A stretch of 59,962 nucleotides of DNA from Bacteroidales bacterium (GTDB lineage: Bacteria; Bacteroidota; Bacteroidia; Bacteroidales; Lentimicrobiaceae): contig JAGXGB010000058.1 in NCBI GenBank assembly GCA_024636955.1, positions 1-59,962 on the forward strand, given 5' to 3'. The notes under the pieces are model-generated. The model was not told the DNA's origin. It ran no database searches and saw only the letters and a list, made by a program, of their open reading frames with translations. Positions 44,792 through 54,800 of the stretch are shown piece after piece. Position 1 is the stretch's first letter; each line of letters opens with the position of its first letter. The position numbers and the translations under genes are program-made.

Positions 44792-45486
44792 GATTTCCCT
44801 TCTTTTAGAACATACCCTATACCGGTTTGAGTGTGAATTAATTTAGGTGAGAAGTCCTTATCAATTTTCTTCCTAAGGAAATTTATATATACATCAATAA
44901 CATTAGTTCCCGTATCAAAAGTAATATCCCAAATTTTCTCAGCAATATCAATTCTTGACAATACTCTTCCTTTATTCCTGAGAAGGTATTCAAGCAATGC
45001 AAACTCCTTTTGAGTTAATTCTATTTTAGTACTTCCTCTCATTACTTCATAAGTATCAAGATTCATTTCAAGATCCAGAAACTTGAGGTTATTTCCTCCT
45101 GATATGGTATTAGTTGACCTCCTTAGTAATGATTTCATACGGGCAAGAAGTTCCCTGAATTCAAAAGGCTTCACCAGGTAATCGTCTGCTCCTGAATCGA
45201 GTCCTGTTATCTTATCTTCAGTGGTGCCCATTGCTGTCAGCATTAGAATAGGAACTCTTGGATTTATACTCCGTATATCTCTGCAAAGTTCTATACCATT
45301 CTTATAAGGAAGATTAATATCCAGAATAATTGCATCATACTCACGAGCTTCAAACATTTTGTAGGCAACAAAACCGTCATAAGCAATGTCGACATTAAAG
45401 CCATTTTCTTCAAGGCCTTTTTTTATAAGTGCTGCTACTTTTGGTTCGTCCTCAACCACAAGTATTTTACAATTGGATTGGTTCAT
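44788..45486 (-). CDS. OmpR/PhoB-family response regulator
   Basis: 232 residues. The receiver has Asp56 in IILDINLPYKNG and the switch Lys in DYLVKPFEFRELLAR. A winged-helix DNA-binding domain follows (IELTQKEFALLEYLLRNKGRVLSRIDIAEKIWD, GIGYVLKEGKS). OmpR-family regulators bind tandem direct repeats with an 11-bp period. A five-step TAA-lattice with exactly that period lies about 80 bp upstream of this gene in the gap to 45669, so autoregulation is plausible. It is the first gene of the pair. Confidence 0.95.
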   Translation of the reverse strand: MNQSNCKILVVEDEPKVAALIKKGLEENGFNVDIAYDGFVAYKMFEAREYDAIILDINLPYKNGIELCRDIRSINPRVPILMLTAMGTTEDKITGLDSGADDYLVKPFEFRELLARMKSLLRRSTNTISGGNNLKFLDLEMNLDTYEVMRGSTKIELTQKEFALLEYLLRNKGRVLSRIDIAEKIWDITFDTGTNVIDVYINFLRKKIDKDFSPKLIHTQTGIGYVLKEGKS

Positions 45487-45564
45487 AGATGCAAAGATAA
45501 GCTCTTGATTATTTTAAAGTGGTATGGTCATCTATTATGTGATCATAACGGCTGAACATTAAAA

Positions 45565-45619
45565 TACGTGTGCTTTAACCACTTTTTAATTTGTCATTAA
45601 TCACCCTTTAATAACACGA
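45565..45619. repeat. Five-step 11-bp TAA lattice, possible regulator binding site
   Basis: TACGTGTGCTT, TAACCACTTTT, TAATTTGTCAT, TAATCACCCTT and TAATAACACGA follow each other at exact 11-bp steps, with TA at 45565, 45576, 45587, 45598 and 45609. It lies between the divergent OmpR-type regulator and the coiled-coil gene, next to a CACCTTTG -7-like box (45623-45630). It could be a PhoB/OmpR-type box or one of the general arrays. Confidence 0.65.
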
Positions 45620-45668
45620 CCACACCTTTGCCTCATTAAATTGAACAACAACCTAAACCCTAATAACA

Positions 45669-46532
45669 ATGAAAACAAAGTTAAAAAATGAGAAACTGAT
45701 CGTCACAGGTTCGCTGGTATTATTATTCCTCACACTGGCTGGTATTGGATTTTATTTTGCATCCAATAAAAAACTTACAAAGGATCTAAATAATGAAAAA
45801 CTTAGATCAGAAATGATCCTCTCGGAAAAGGTATCCCTTGACAAAGAGATATTATATTTTAAGAACCAATTGAGTGCATTAAAAGGGACAAATCATGAGA
45901 TGGACCAAATAATTGCTCAGATAAGTCAGAAATTGACTTTAAAGGAATCCGAGTTAAGCAAAATAAAAAGGGAAAACGGAAGTATTAAGTCACTTAAGAA
46001 GCAACTGGATGAAATTGGGAAGCTTAAAATAGATCTTGATACTCAAGTTGCCGCCCTAAATGAGTCAGTGAAGAAGTTAAATTCCGATAAGGACGACCTG
46101 AGTAAAACAATTGCAGCACTTAAAGCAGAAAACCAGGAGCTTGCTGAAAATAACAGAATCATGAGCTCACTAAAAGCTGACAACTACCTCGTTCAATCCA
46201 CAAGAGGGAAAAATAAACTCACCGTTAAAGCCCGGCGTACTAATAAGATAGCTGTTAGCCTTAAGGTTCCGGCAAATATGATTGAAAACCTGAATTTCAA
46301 TATCATCAAGCCTAATGGGGTAATAGTAAAAGGAGATGACAAAGGACTGGCTGTTAGAACTATTGATGATGATGATCAGCTACTGGTAAGCATTTACAAT
46401 GATGAAATCAAAGTTTCAAAAAGCATAGAATTCAGTTATACTCCTAAAGAAAAGTTAAAACCAGGGGTTTATAAGATTGAAATGTACAATGGCGAAAAAT
46501 ATATTGGCTCTTGCAATGTAAAACTACGCTAA
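45669..46532 (+). CDS. Membrane-anchored coiled-coil protein, function unknown
   Basis: 287 residues. One N-terminal membrane helix (about 10-31, IVTGSLVLLFLTLAGIGFYFAS) is followed by a long charged coiled coil (about 35-170, repeating LxxxxxxL heptads). A compact beta-rich C-terminal domain (about 180-287) follows (NKIAVSLKVPANMIENLNFNIIKPNGVIVKGDDKG ... VYKIEMYNGEKYIGSCNVKL). The coil would reach into the periplasm. It is divergent from the two-component regulator, with which it shares an 11-bp lattice, so it is a candidate target gene. A strong terminator follows. No named family recognised. Confidence 0.8.
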   Translation: MKTKLKNEKLIVTGSLVLLFLTLAGIGFYFASNKKLTKDLNNEKLRSEMILSEKVSLDKEILYFKNQLSALKGTNHEMDQIIAQISQKLTLKESELSKIKRENGSIKSLKKQLDEIGKLKIDLDTQVAALNESVKKLNSDKDDLSKTIAALKAENQELAENNRIMSSLKADNYLVQSTRGKNKLTVKARRTNKIAVSLKVPANMIENLNFNIIKPNGVIVKGDDKGLAVRTIDDDDQLLVSIYNDEIKVSKSIEFSYTPKEKLKPGVYKIEMYNGEKYIGSCNVKLR

Positions 46533-46587
46533 CTCTATTAACTCAAAGATCTTCAAAATTCAACTATAACTCTCATGGTGGTTGGTA

Positions 46588-46620
46588 AAGACTGCCGGGT
46601 AAAGCCTGGCAGTCTTTTAA
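46588..46620 (+). terminator. Rho-independent terminator
   Basis: AAGACTGCCGGG (46588-46599) pairs with CCTGGCAGTCTT (46605-46616), 12 bp with one G-T pair and a 5-nt loop, followed by TTAATAAAA. It ends the coiled-coil gene transcript. Confidence 0.85.
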
Positions 46621-46660
46621 TAAAACCTGCAGGGAGACTTAACTAACAGCCTTAAACCAA

Positions 46661-47956
46661 ATGATTAAGCGATTATTAATAATAATCCTTGGGATAATGA
46701 CGTCAGCATTGCAAGTTGATTCCCAGGAGAAAGTTGTCATTCCATATCTAAGAATACCAACTATTGACTTAAATGAAGAACATTTCCGCCAGGTAGTAAT
46801 TGATAAAGAGGAAAATCAATATCTGGGCCATCCAACTACTGTGTTGCTTGATGATACTAAGACTATGTTGGCGGTTTATCCTAAAGGCCATGGAAAAGGT
46901 GAAATAGTCTTAAAAAAGAGTGCTGATGGTGGCTTGACCTGGGGTGAGAGAATGACTGTTCCTGAAAGCTGGATGACTTCCAAAGAAACTCCTACTATTC
47001 ACAGTGTAGTTGATCACAAAGGTAAAAAGCGACTTATAGTCTTCTCTGGTTTATATCCAACCCGGATGGCATTTTCAGAAGATGATGGTGATACGTGGTC
47101 AGAATTAGAAAAAGCAGGTGATTGGGGTGGCGTAGTTGTAATGTCATCTCTTATAAAACTGAATACCGGGAAAGGTCATTACATGGCACTCTTTCATGAT
47201 GACCTGCGCTTTATGAAGGAAGATGGCCATAATGAATTCTACGAGGATAAAAAGACAAATAAAACCCAACCTTTTACCCTATACAAAACCCTCTCAACAG
47301 ATGGGGGAATGAGCTGGTCGTATCCTGAGGCTATATACTCAAGCAGGCAGATGAGCTTATGCGAACCGGGCATTATCAGATCACCGAATGGTAAACAATT
47401 GGCTATGCTGTTAAGAGAAAACACAAGACAGCACAATTCACAGATTATGTTCTCAAATGATGAAGGACTTACCTGGACAGAGCCAAGAGCTTTACCAAAT
47501 GAACTAACGGGCGACAGGCATACACTTAAATATGCTCATGATGGTAGGATTTTAGTTGTATTCCGCGACATTACACCGCTTCATCTAAGGAAAGACCTTG
47601 AAAGGTTTGCTAACAATGTAAACTTCAGTGAGGTTGCTAAAGAGCATAATCAGGGAAGTCCAACAGAGGGTGACTGGGTTGGCTGGGTTGGGACATGGGA
47701 TAATCTTGTTAGCGGCGAACCAGGACAATACAGAATAAGATTCAAAAGAAATACCCGGAAATGGGACTGTGGTTACCCCGGTGTTGAGTTGTTACCTAAT
47801 AGTACTTTTGTAGTAACTTCATACGGTAGATGGGACGATAGCAACCAGCAACCCTACATTCTAAGTGTACGGTTTAAGTTGAAAGAATTGGATCATAAAT
47901 TCAGGCTTAAACCACAGAAGGATGAAACACCTAAGATATTATCAAAGATTTCATAG
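46661..47956 (+). CDS. Exported sialidase-like (BNR/Asp-box) protein
   Basis: 431 residues with a signal peptide (IIILGIMTSALQVDSQ). Four Asp-boxes mark a six-bladed sialidase-type propeller: SADGGLTWGE, SEDDGDTWSE, STDGGMSWSY and SNDEGLTWTE. An N-terminal LRIPTID resembles the RIP motif whose Arg binds the sialic-acid carboxylate, and later Arg residues (LRENTRQHNSQ, YRIRFKRN) could complete a triad. It may be an exo-alpha-sialidase or another glycosidase with the same fold; the substrate cannot be told. No sialic-acid catabolism genes are adjacent. Confidence 0.8.
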   Translation: MIKRLLIIILGIMTSALQVDSQEKVVIPYLRIPTIDLNEEHFRQVVIDKEENQYLGHPTTVLLDDTKTMLAVYPKGHGKGEIVLKKSADGGLTWGERMTVPESWMTSKETPTIHSVVDHKGKKRLIVFSGLYPTRMAFSEDDGDTWSELEKAGDWGGVVVMSSLIKLNTGKGHYMALFHDDLRFMKEDGHNEFYEDKKTNKTQPFTLYKTLSTDGGMSWSYPEAIYSSRQMSLCEPGIIRSPNGKQLAMLLRENTRQHNSQIMFSNDEGLTWTEPRALPNELTGDRHTLKYAHDGRILVVFRDITPLHLRKDLERFANNVNFSEVAKEHNQGSPTEGDWVGWVGTWDNLVSGEPGQYRIRFKRNTRKWDCGYPGVELLPNSTFVVTSYGRWDDSNQQPYILSVRFKLKELDHKFRLKPQKDETPKILSKIS

Positions 47957-48097
47957 TGGACAGTATATTGTGTTATAAATTAATACAAATGTAACATGTG
48001 AGTAAGTTTTACCTGACCGCCAGCACCTATTGTTCCTGCAACACGCTCTCATTAACCTTTTATTCTTAATTTTGCGCCCTTAATACAGGACGGATCA

Positions 48098-50941
48098 ATG
48101 GAATACAACTTTAATGAAATAGAGCCTAAATGGCGAAGGTACTGGTCGGAAAACAAGACATACAAAACTGACATAGATCGCAATAAACCCAAGTATTATG
48201 TACTTGATATGTTCCCTTATCCTTCGGGTGCCGGTTTACATGTTGGGCATCCTCTTGGATATATTGCTTCTGATATCTATTCGCGGTACAAAAGACTGAA
48301 GGGTTTTAATGTGCTGCACCCGATGGGATATGATGCATTCGGCTTACCCGCTGAGCAGTACGCCATTCAAACAGGTACACATCCTGCTATTACTACTGAA
48401 AAAAACATTGAACGTTACCGCGAACAGCTTGACAGAATTGGCTTTTCATTCGATTGGGACCGTGAAGTCCGAACCAGTGATCCCGATTATTATAAGTGGA
48501 CGCAATGGACTTTTATTAAGCTATTCCATTCATGGTACAATAAGGAAACGCGTAAAGCTGAGCCAATTGCTGAATTGATTGCAATTTTTGAAAGATCAGG
48601 CAATACAAAGGTTGACGCTGCAAGCAGTGAAGTATCCTCTTTTAGTGCTGCTGAATGGAATACATACACGGAAAAGGAACAACAAGAAATATTAATGAAA
48701 TATCGCCTGGCATACCTGGCTGATACACTGGTTAATTGGTGTCCTGCTCTTGGTACTGTTTTGGCGAACGATGAAGTAAGTGAAGGTTTCTCAGTACGCG
48801 GAGGGCATCCTGTTGAGCGGAAGAATATGAAACAATGGCTGCTTCGCATTACCGCTTATGCTGACAGGTTACTTGATGGATTTGAGCATATCGACTGGCC
48901 TGATTCAATAAGGGATATTCAGCGCAACTGGATAGGAAGAAGTGAGGGTTGCACTGCTTTGTTCGATATAAAGGGCTTTGATCAAAAGCTGGATATCTTT
49001 ACTACCCGGGCTGACACGATGTTTGGTGTCACCTTTATGGTACTGGCCCCCGAGCATCCTTTTGTTAGCGAAATTACCACTCAGGCACAACAGGAAAAGG
49101 TAGAAGCCTATATCCATTGGGCAAAGAACAGGTCGGAACGCGAGCGTATGACTGAGGTGAAAAAGATAAGTGGTGAATTTACAGGTGCTTTTGCCATCAA
49201 TCCGCTTAATAACGAAGAAATTCCTATTTGGGTTGCTGATTATGTGCTGATGGGTTATGGTACAGGTGCAATTATGGCTGTACCCGGGCATGATACACGC
49301 GACTTTGCTTTTGCCCGTTACTTTAACCTCCCCATAGTGCAGGTTGTTAGCCGGAAAGGTGAAACCCCTGTTGATCCTTCTTTGTGGGAGGAGTCATACG
49401 ATTCGAAAGAAGGTATTATGATCAACAGCGGCTTCCTTAATGGGTTGGAAGTTAAAGAAGCAATAACTACCGCTATACGAAAAGTTGAAGATCTTGGTAT
49501 TGGTAAAGGAAAAATCAACTTCCGCCTTCGCGATGCTATATTCAGTCGTCAGCGCTATTGGGGAGAGCCATTCCCAGTTTACTATAAGGATGGCATGCCT
49601 TATACGCTTGATGTATCAGAATTGCCTTTACAACTCCCTGCAGTTGACGCATATCTGCCCACTGAATCGGGTGAGCCACCCCTTGCACGTGCAAAGAACT
49701 GGGTTAATAAGGATGGTTTTCCTTTGGAAACTAACACAATGCCTGGTTTCGCCGGATCAAGTGCTTACTATTTGAGGTATATGGATCCGCGCAACGACAA
49801 TGAATACTTCTCACGCGAAGCAGTTGAGTATTGGCAAAGTGTTGACTTGTATATGGGGGGTGCTGAACATGCCACCGGTCATTTGCTGTATGCCCGTTTC
49901 TGGAATAAATTCCTCTTTGACCTGGGAATGGTTGTTAAAGATGAGCCATTTAACAAGCTTATCAACCAGGGAATGATTCAAGGGCGGTCTAACCTCGTTT
50001 ATCGCATTGCAGGCACCAATAAGTACGTTAGCTATAACCTTGCAAAGGAATACATGGCAAAAGAAGATCAATCAGCCAATGTACCTGATAGTAGTGGTTT
50101 AAATAGCAGAGTAAGCATTCAGGCACTACATGTTGATGTGAACATTGTACATAATGATGTGCTTGATACAGAAGCTTTCAAAAAATGGCAGCCTCAGTTT
50201 GCAGATGCTGAATTTGAACTTGAGAATGGGAGATATATTTGTGGTTGGGAAGTTGAGAAGATGTCAAAATCGAAGTACAACGTTCAGAACCCTGATGAAC
50301 TGATTGAAAGATATGGTGCTGACACACTCCGTTTGTATGAGATGTTCCTTGGACCAATAGAGCAGGCGAAACCATGGGATACCAACGGTATTGAAGGAGT
50401 TTTCAGGTTTATGAGGAAATTGTGGAGGTTATTCCATGATAAGGATAACAACTTCATGGTTTCTGATAAAGAGCCTACTGCTGAAGAGTTACGAGTACTG
50501 CACCGGACTATAAGGAAAGTGAGCGATGATATTGAGCGCTTCTCTTTCAATACAGTAGTTAGCACATTTATGATTTGCGTTAATGACCTGGCCGATTTGA
50601 AAAGTAATAACCGTGCTATCCTGACCAACCTGGTGATATTAATATCTCCTTATGCCCCGCATATTGCAGAAGAACTATGGAGCTTGTTAGGAAATAAAGA
50701 AAGTGTCACTAAAACATCTTATCCTGAGTATCGTGAGGAATATACCATCGAGAACAACTTTGAGTATCCGGTATCCTTCAACGGCAAGATGCGCTTTAAG
50801 CTCACTATGCCTGTGGATGCAGCGGTAAAAGAAATTGAAAAAGCTGTTCTCGAAGCTCCTGAATCAGTAAAGTGGCTTGCGGGCACTACACCTAAAAAGG
50901 TAATTGTTGTGCCGAATAAGATCATAAATATTGTGATCTGA
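48098..50941 (+). CDS. leuS: Leucyl-tRNA synthetase
   Basis: A class I synthetase of 947 residues, charging tRNA-Leu in the cytoplasm. The HIGH motif is in [20 protein letters not shown], and the CP1 editing domain (about 255-450) contains [21 protein letters not shown]. The leucine-specific insertion follows, then [14 protein letters not shown] and the C-terminal anticodon domain. The length exceeds that of E. coli LeuRS (860) because of insertions in the N-terminal part ([18 protein letters not shown]...) and near residues 655-700, as in other Bacteroidota. An exact TAATTTTG -7 element lies at 48067-48074. Confidence 0.98.
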   Translation: MEYNFNEIEPKWRRYWSENKTYKTDIDRNKPKYYVLDMFPYPSGAGLHVGHPLGYIASDIYSRYKRLKGFNVLHPMGYDAFGLPAEQYAIQTGTHPAITTEKNIERYREQLDRIGFSFDWDREVRTSDPDYYKWTQWTFIKLFHSWYNKETRKAEPIAELIAIFERSGNTKVDAASSEVSSFSAAEWNTYTEKEQQEILMKYRLAYLADTLVNWCPALGTVLANDEVSEGFSVRGGHPVERKNMKQWLLRITAYADRLLDGFEHIDWPDSIRDIQRNWIGRSEGCTALFDIKGFDQKLDIFTTRADTMFGVTFMVLAPEHPFVSEITTQAQQEKVEAYIHWAKNRSERERMTEVKKISGEFTGAFAINPLNNEEIPIWVADYVLMGYGTGAIMAVPGHDTRDFAFARYFNLPIVQVVSRKGETPVDPSLWEESYDSKEGIMINSGFLNGLEVKEAITTAIRKVEDLGIGKGKINFRLRDAIFSRQRYWGEPFPVYYKDGMPYTLDVSELPLQLPAVDAYLPTESGEPPLARAKNWVNKDGFPLETNTMPGFAGSSAYYLRYMDPRNDNEYFSREAVEYWQSVDLYMGGAEHATGHLLYARFWNKFLFDLGMVVKDEPFNKLINQGMIQGRSNLVYRIAGTNKYVSYNLAKEYMAKEDQSANVPDSSGLNSRVSIQALHVDVNIVHNDVLDTEAFKKWQPQFADAEFELENGRYICGWEVEKMSKSKYNVQNPDELIERYGADTLRLYEMFLGPIEQAKPWDTNGIEGVFRFMRKLWRLFHDKDNNFMVSDKEPTAEELRVLHRTIRKVSDDIERFSFNTVVSTFMICVNDLADLKSNNRAILTNLVILISPYAPHIAEELWSLLGNKESVTKTSYPEYREEYTIENNFEYPVSFNGKMRFKLTMPVDAAVKEIEKAVLEAPESVKWLAGTTPKKVIVVPNKIINIVI

Positions 50942-51147
50942 AGATATTAGTAATAAGCTCAGAATCAGGGCAGAGTCGCTGAATTGTATTTTAAGATTCA
51001 TGGCTTGCCGGCAAATTGTATGATTACATGCAACTGTTTTGCATCTTTTTTGTTTAAAGAGCAAATCAAAACTATAAACAATGCACATCAGGGCATATAA
51101 CCTGTTGTGTAAAATATTTGCTGAGTAATCAATTAAAACCAATCATT

Positions 51148-51702
51148 ATGCCTCACATTGGAATCATTTCTTCGAGCGTACGCATCTCCAGAAACAGTCA
51201 CAGGGTTGCACTCTTTTTCAAGAATTATCTGGAAAGTAACAACATTGCAACCGCTGAAATAATAGATCTTAAAGAATACAATTTCCCGATATTCGAGGAA
51301 CGGTTAAGCAAACTTGAGAACCCGCCTTCAGGGGCACTGGAATATGCTGAACGCATAAAAAAGGCTGATGGGATCATTATTGTTACACCTGAGTATAATG
51401 GAGGTTATCCGCCGGCAATCAAGAACGCCATTGACCTTTTGTATAATGAATGGCATAGAAAACCTATTGCCATTTCAACTGCATCAGATGGGGTATTCGG
51501 TGGAACACAGGTTATTACAGCGCTTCAGTTTGTATTATGGAAGATGAGGGCATGGACCGTACCTGCTATGTTCCCAAATCCCAAGGTTCAAGAGCTTTAT
51601 GATGAAAACGGCGTTCCCGCTAATGAATTTGAAAACAAGCGCGCTAAGATCTTCATCAAAGAACTGATGTGGTGCATTGAAGCTAAGAAGAAAATGGAGT
51701 AG
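51148..51702 (+). CDS. NADPH-dependent FMN reductase family protein
   Basis: A flavodoxin-fold oxidoreductase of 184 residues using FMN and NAD(P)H, cytoplasmic. The phosphate-binding loop is ISSSVRISRNSHRVA near the N terminus, and the family motif TPEYNGGYPPAIKNAIDLL is perfect. The ATG at 51148 (MPHIGIISSS) is chosen over the upstream TTG at 51118 because the conserved beta strand starts there. It may detoxify quinones or reduce azo or chromate compounds as relatives do; the substrate is unknown. It is convergent with the giant macroglobulin gene, with an array between them. Confidence 0.92.
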   Translation: MPHIGIISSSVRISRNSHRVALFFKNYLESNNIATAEIIDLKEYNFPIFEERLSKLENPPSGALEYAERIKKADGIIIVTPEYNGGYPPAIKNAIDLLYNEWHRKPIAISTASDGVFGGTQVITALQFVLWKMRAWTVPAMFPNPKVQELYDENGVPANEFENKRAKIFIKELMWCIEAKKKME

Positions 51703-51734
51703 CATCATGATAATGATGGTACTGCTATTTTAAA

Positions 51735-51822
51735 AAGGCAGGAAAGCTCCTATAAGAAAGGGTCAAAGTTTCTGTAAGAAAGGCGTAAAGCTTCTATAAG
51801 AAGGTGAAATAGCGCCTGAATG
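51735..51822. repeat. Four-unit 22-bp array between convergent genes
   Basis: Units start at 51735, 51757, 51779 and 51801. Their second halves are GCTCCTATAAG, GTTTCTGTAAG, GCTTCTATAAG and GCGCCTGAATG; their first halves are AAGGCAGGAAA, AAAGGGTCAAA, AAAGGCGTAAA and AAGGTGAAATA. Steps are exactly 22 bp, with an 11-bp sub-period set by AA. It covers 88 of the 135 bp of the gap. Confidence 0.88.
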
Positions 51823-51837
51823 ATAAAACGATAGGCA

Positions 51838-54800
51838 TTAATTACCCTTGACTTCAATTCTAATTCCCTCAGAATGTGCAGCAAATTCAGGTGCATACAT
51901 GCACTGAATGGTACTGATTCCATTTGAGAATTCCCCTTCCTGCGATACTATTAACTGATACTCGAACACGTAAGTGCCCTTTGGCAGGTAATAGATGAAG
52001 AAATTGGTTGCAGCATCACGGGTACTTCTATAATAACCAAGTCCGCCTTTCCATTCATATCCTGATAAGGTAGTTACGGGTTCAAATGCTGCCGCCCGCA
52101 TATCCTTAAGGTGTATAAACTCAAGATTGCGGTCAGAAGTAATTTCAATGCGAACTGTTACATAGTCACCTATGTTAAGTGGCCGAACTTCTGTGATCTC
52201 TTTAAGACGCTGGCCCTGGTCAGTAGTTTCGCGTATGAACAATTGTTTACTTATTGCAAGTGGGCTTTGTGCCGGATTGATCTTATCCAGATTCTCAAAA
52301 TATTGCAGATAAACAGCACCCCATGCAGGTCCATCACTCAATTTGCTCACGGTAATATTTCCCATGGCAGGTGAAATTTCTTCACCACTCCACGACGTTT
52401 TGAAGTAACCTGTTCCCGGTTCTGTTTCAATATCGGGATTATTGGCAAGGTCGATAGTTTTATTGCCCAGAGTGATTTTCACTGCAGCATCAGTTTGAAG
52501 CCAGTCAGTTCCTCTTAATAACAATGCATAAACTGCTTCAGCAGTAGCTGTTGAGGTTGGCCATGATTGTGTTTGCTTTTGCTTAAGCAGCCATGTCTTC
52601 ATCTGGTCAACTTCACGTTTGTTTTGATTAGCTGTTGGTTTTGCGGTTTTGCTGCCTGACACACCACTATTTGCTCCGAATTCTTCAAATAACTCTATCA
52701 TCAGAGCCTGAGTTTCTACAGGCGCCTGATACCAGAAGTACCCACCGGTATTATCTCTCCAGTACATACCCATTTCTTCACTGGTTACAGCTTTCTCTCT
52801 CAGGGAAGCCATGATTGACTGGGTTGTATTGACATCGCCACTTCTGCCTGCCCATATTGCAATCATGCCCTGTGCATAGAGGTTTTTATTGTTCCAGTAC
52901 TTGCGCGCCTGATTGCTGAAATAACTTACAGCTTCAGCAGCATCTTCAGTTGGAGTAACTATTCCGTTCAAATAGGATAATGCATAAAGGAATTGAATAT
53001 GCTCATACCCAAGGTAATCAGTTTCAATACCTTTTGCTGATGCTTTGGTTTTTTGTGAACGATTGGGTTTACTATCTGACTTGCCATTAACTGAATCATT
53101 CAAATCTGAATCGCGAAGAATTTTAAGGTAATCTTCGTTCAACCGGGTGCTGAGGTAGTTTACGGCCTGTTGCACCATTTGCCTGCTTTCAATATCTTCT
53201 TTCAGATCATTGACTTTCAGATAATGTAACTTACCCATGCCTGAAACAATTAACTGAGTAATATAACGACTCTCAGGCATGCCCTCAAACCAGGGCCATC
53301 CACCATTGGCTGATTGGGTGAGCTTTAGTTTTCTAAGTGCAGAAGTCCGCTGGGTTGATAAGCGGTTAAGGTCAAACATAAGAGCTATGCGCTGCTTCTG
53401 TTCAGACTCATTTTTGGCATCCATCAGCCATGGAGTTTCTTCAATTACCAGGGCTTTTAACTCTTGATTCTTTTCCAGATTCGAGAGTAGCGCATCAGGA
53501 GAGGCTGTTTTCCATAACTCAAAGATGTTTCTGATTTTTGGGCTGCTGTTTGCAATATGCCCTGCGATGCTGTTGGCATAAAACCTGTTAAATAACTGAT
53601 CAGAATTCTCTTTCTCCCTCGATTCAAGCCATGGAAGTGCCTGTATAGCATACCATGCAGGGTTTGAAGTGTACTCAAGTGTTAGCCTGTGGTTCTTCCT
53701 TGTGGTGCTAGCGGTAGCATAACCTCCGGCTCCGGCTGGTTTATCGCTGTTTGAGGCATCACTTTGTGTAAGACTTGTGAAATTGTATTCTTTTGTTTCA
53801 TTGCCATTAATTGGCAAAGGCTTGGTTTCAGTAACCAGCATTCTGTTTGTGAGAACTGGTAGCATCACTTCCTCGCCATCACTATGGTTGCCGGCTTTGG
53901 CAGTAATCCTTACCATAACAGCTGCTATATTAGCCGGAATATCAATGCTCCAGGTTACACTGGTATTGCCTTTTTGCTCAATGCTGAAAGTCTGAACCGG
54001 TTGGGCATTATTGAATTGATCATTCACAGGTTGCATTGTCATGGCATCAAGTATCTCAAGTTGTGCTTCTCCCTGAATAGGATTTGGAGTAAGATTACTT
54101 ACTTTAGCCCGAATTACCATTTTATCACCTTCTCTGAAGAATCGAGGCAGGTTTGGTGTTACCATTAATTCTTTTTGTGTAACTACTTCCTTTGTAAACT
54201 GTGCATTTCTGAGTTCGGGGGTATGAGCGAGTCCCATAAAATTCCATCTTGTAAGTGCTTCGGGCACTGTAAATTCTACCCATACTTCACCATCTTTATT
54301 AGTGGTAAGATGGGGGTAGAAGAAGGCGGTTTCCTGCATATTACGCCTTATCTGTACAGGTTGTTCACTTGTTTCAGTTGCGGCATTTGAAGCTTCGGCC
54401 GAAGGTGGTGCTGACTGCTCAGTAACTACCATCATTTCTTGCATTTCATTATCCTCCACAGCAGCTTCCATCATTGTAACCCTGCCACCTTTGGCACTGC
54501 CCCTGAATCCGGGTCTTCCACCGTATTGATTGTAAAAATTGTAACCAAACCAGTTAAGCTTATCGTATTGCTGTTCTACATAAGGTTCACCGTAAAATTT
54601 ACGTGGCACTGATAAACTACCTGAGGTTAGGAAAGTTTGCTGCAATTCCCAGGTGTAATTCTGTTGCCATGGCTGGTATAATGAGAAATACCAGTTATGC
54701 TTCATAAACGCATCAAGTGAAGCATCATACATAGATGCAAGAAACTCAGCCTGTAATGGAATGCCCTCAGGGCCTGATATTTTGATTTTCCATTTTTCAG

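Noticed and set aside
1394..51822. Reading the 11/22-bp arrays as CRISPR arrays or IS remnants
   Set aside because: There are no spacers between units, no cas genes, no transposase and no shared terminal sequence. Units are directly adjacent and too short.
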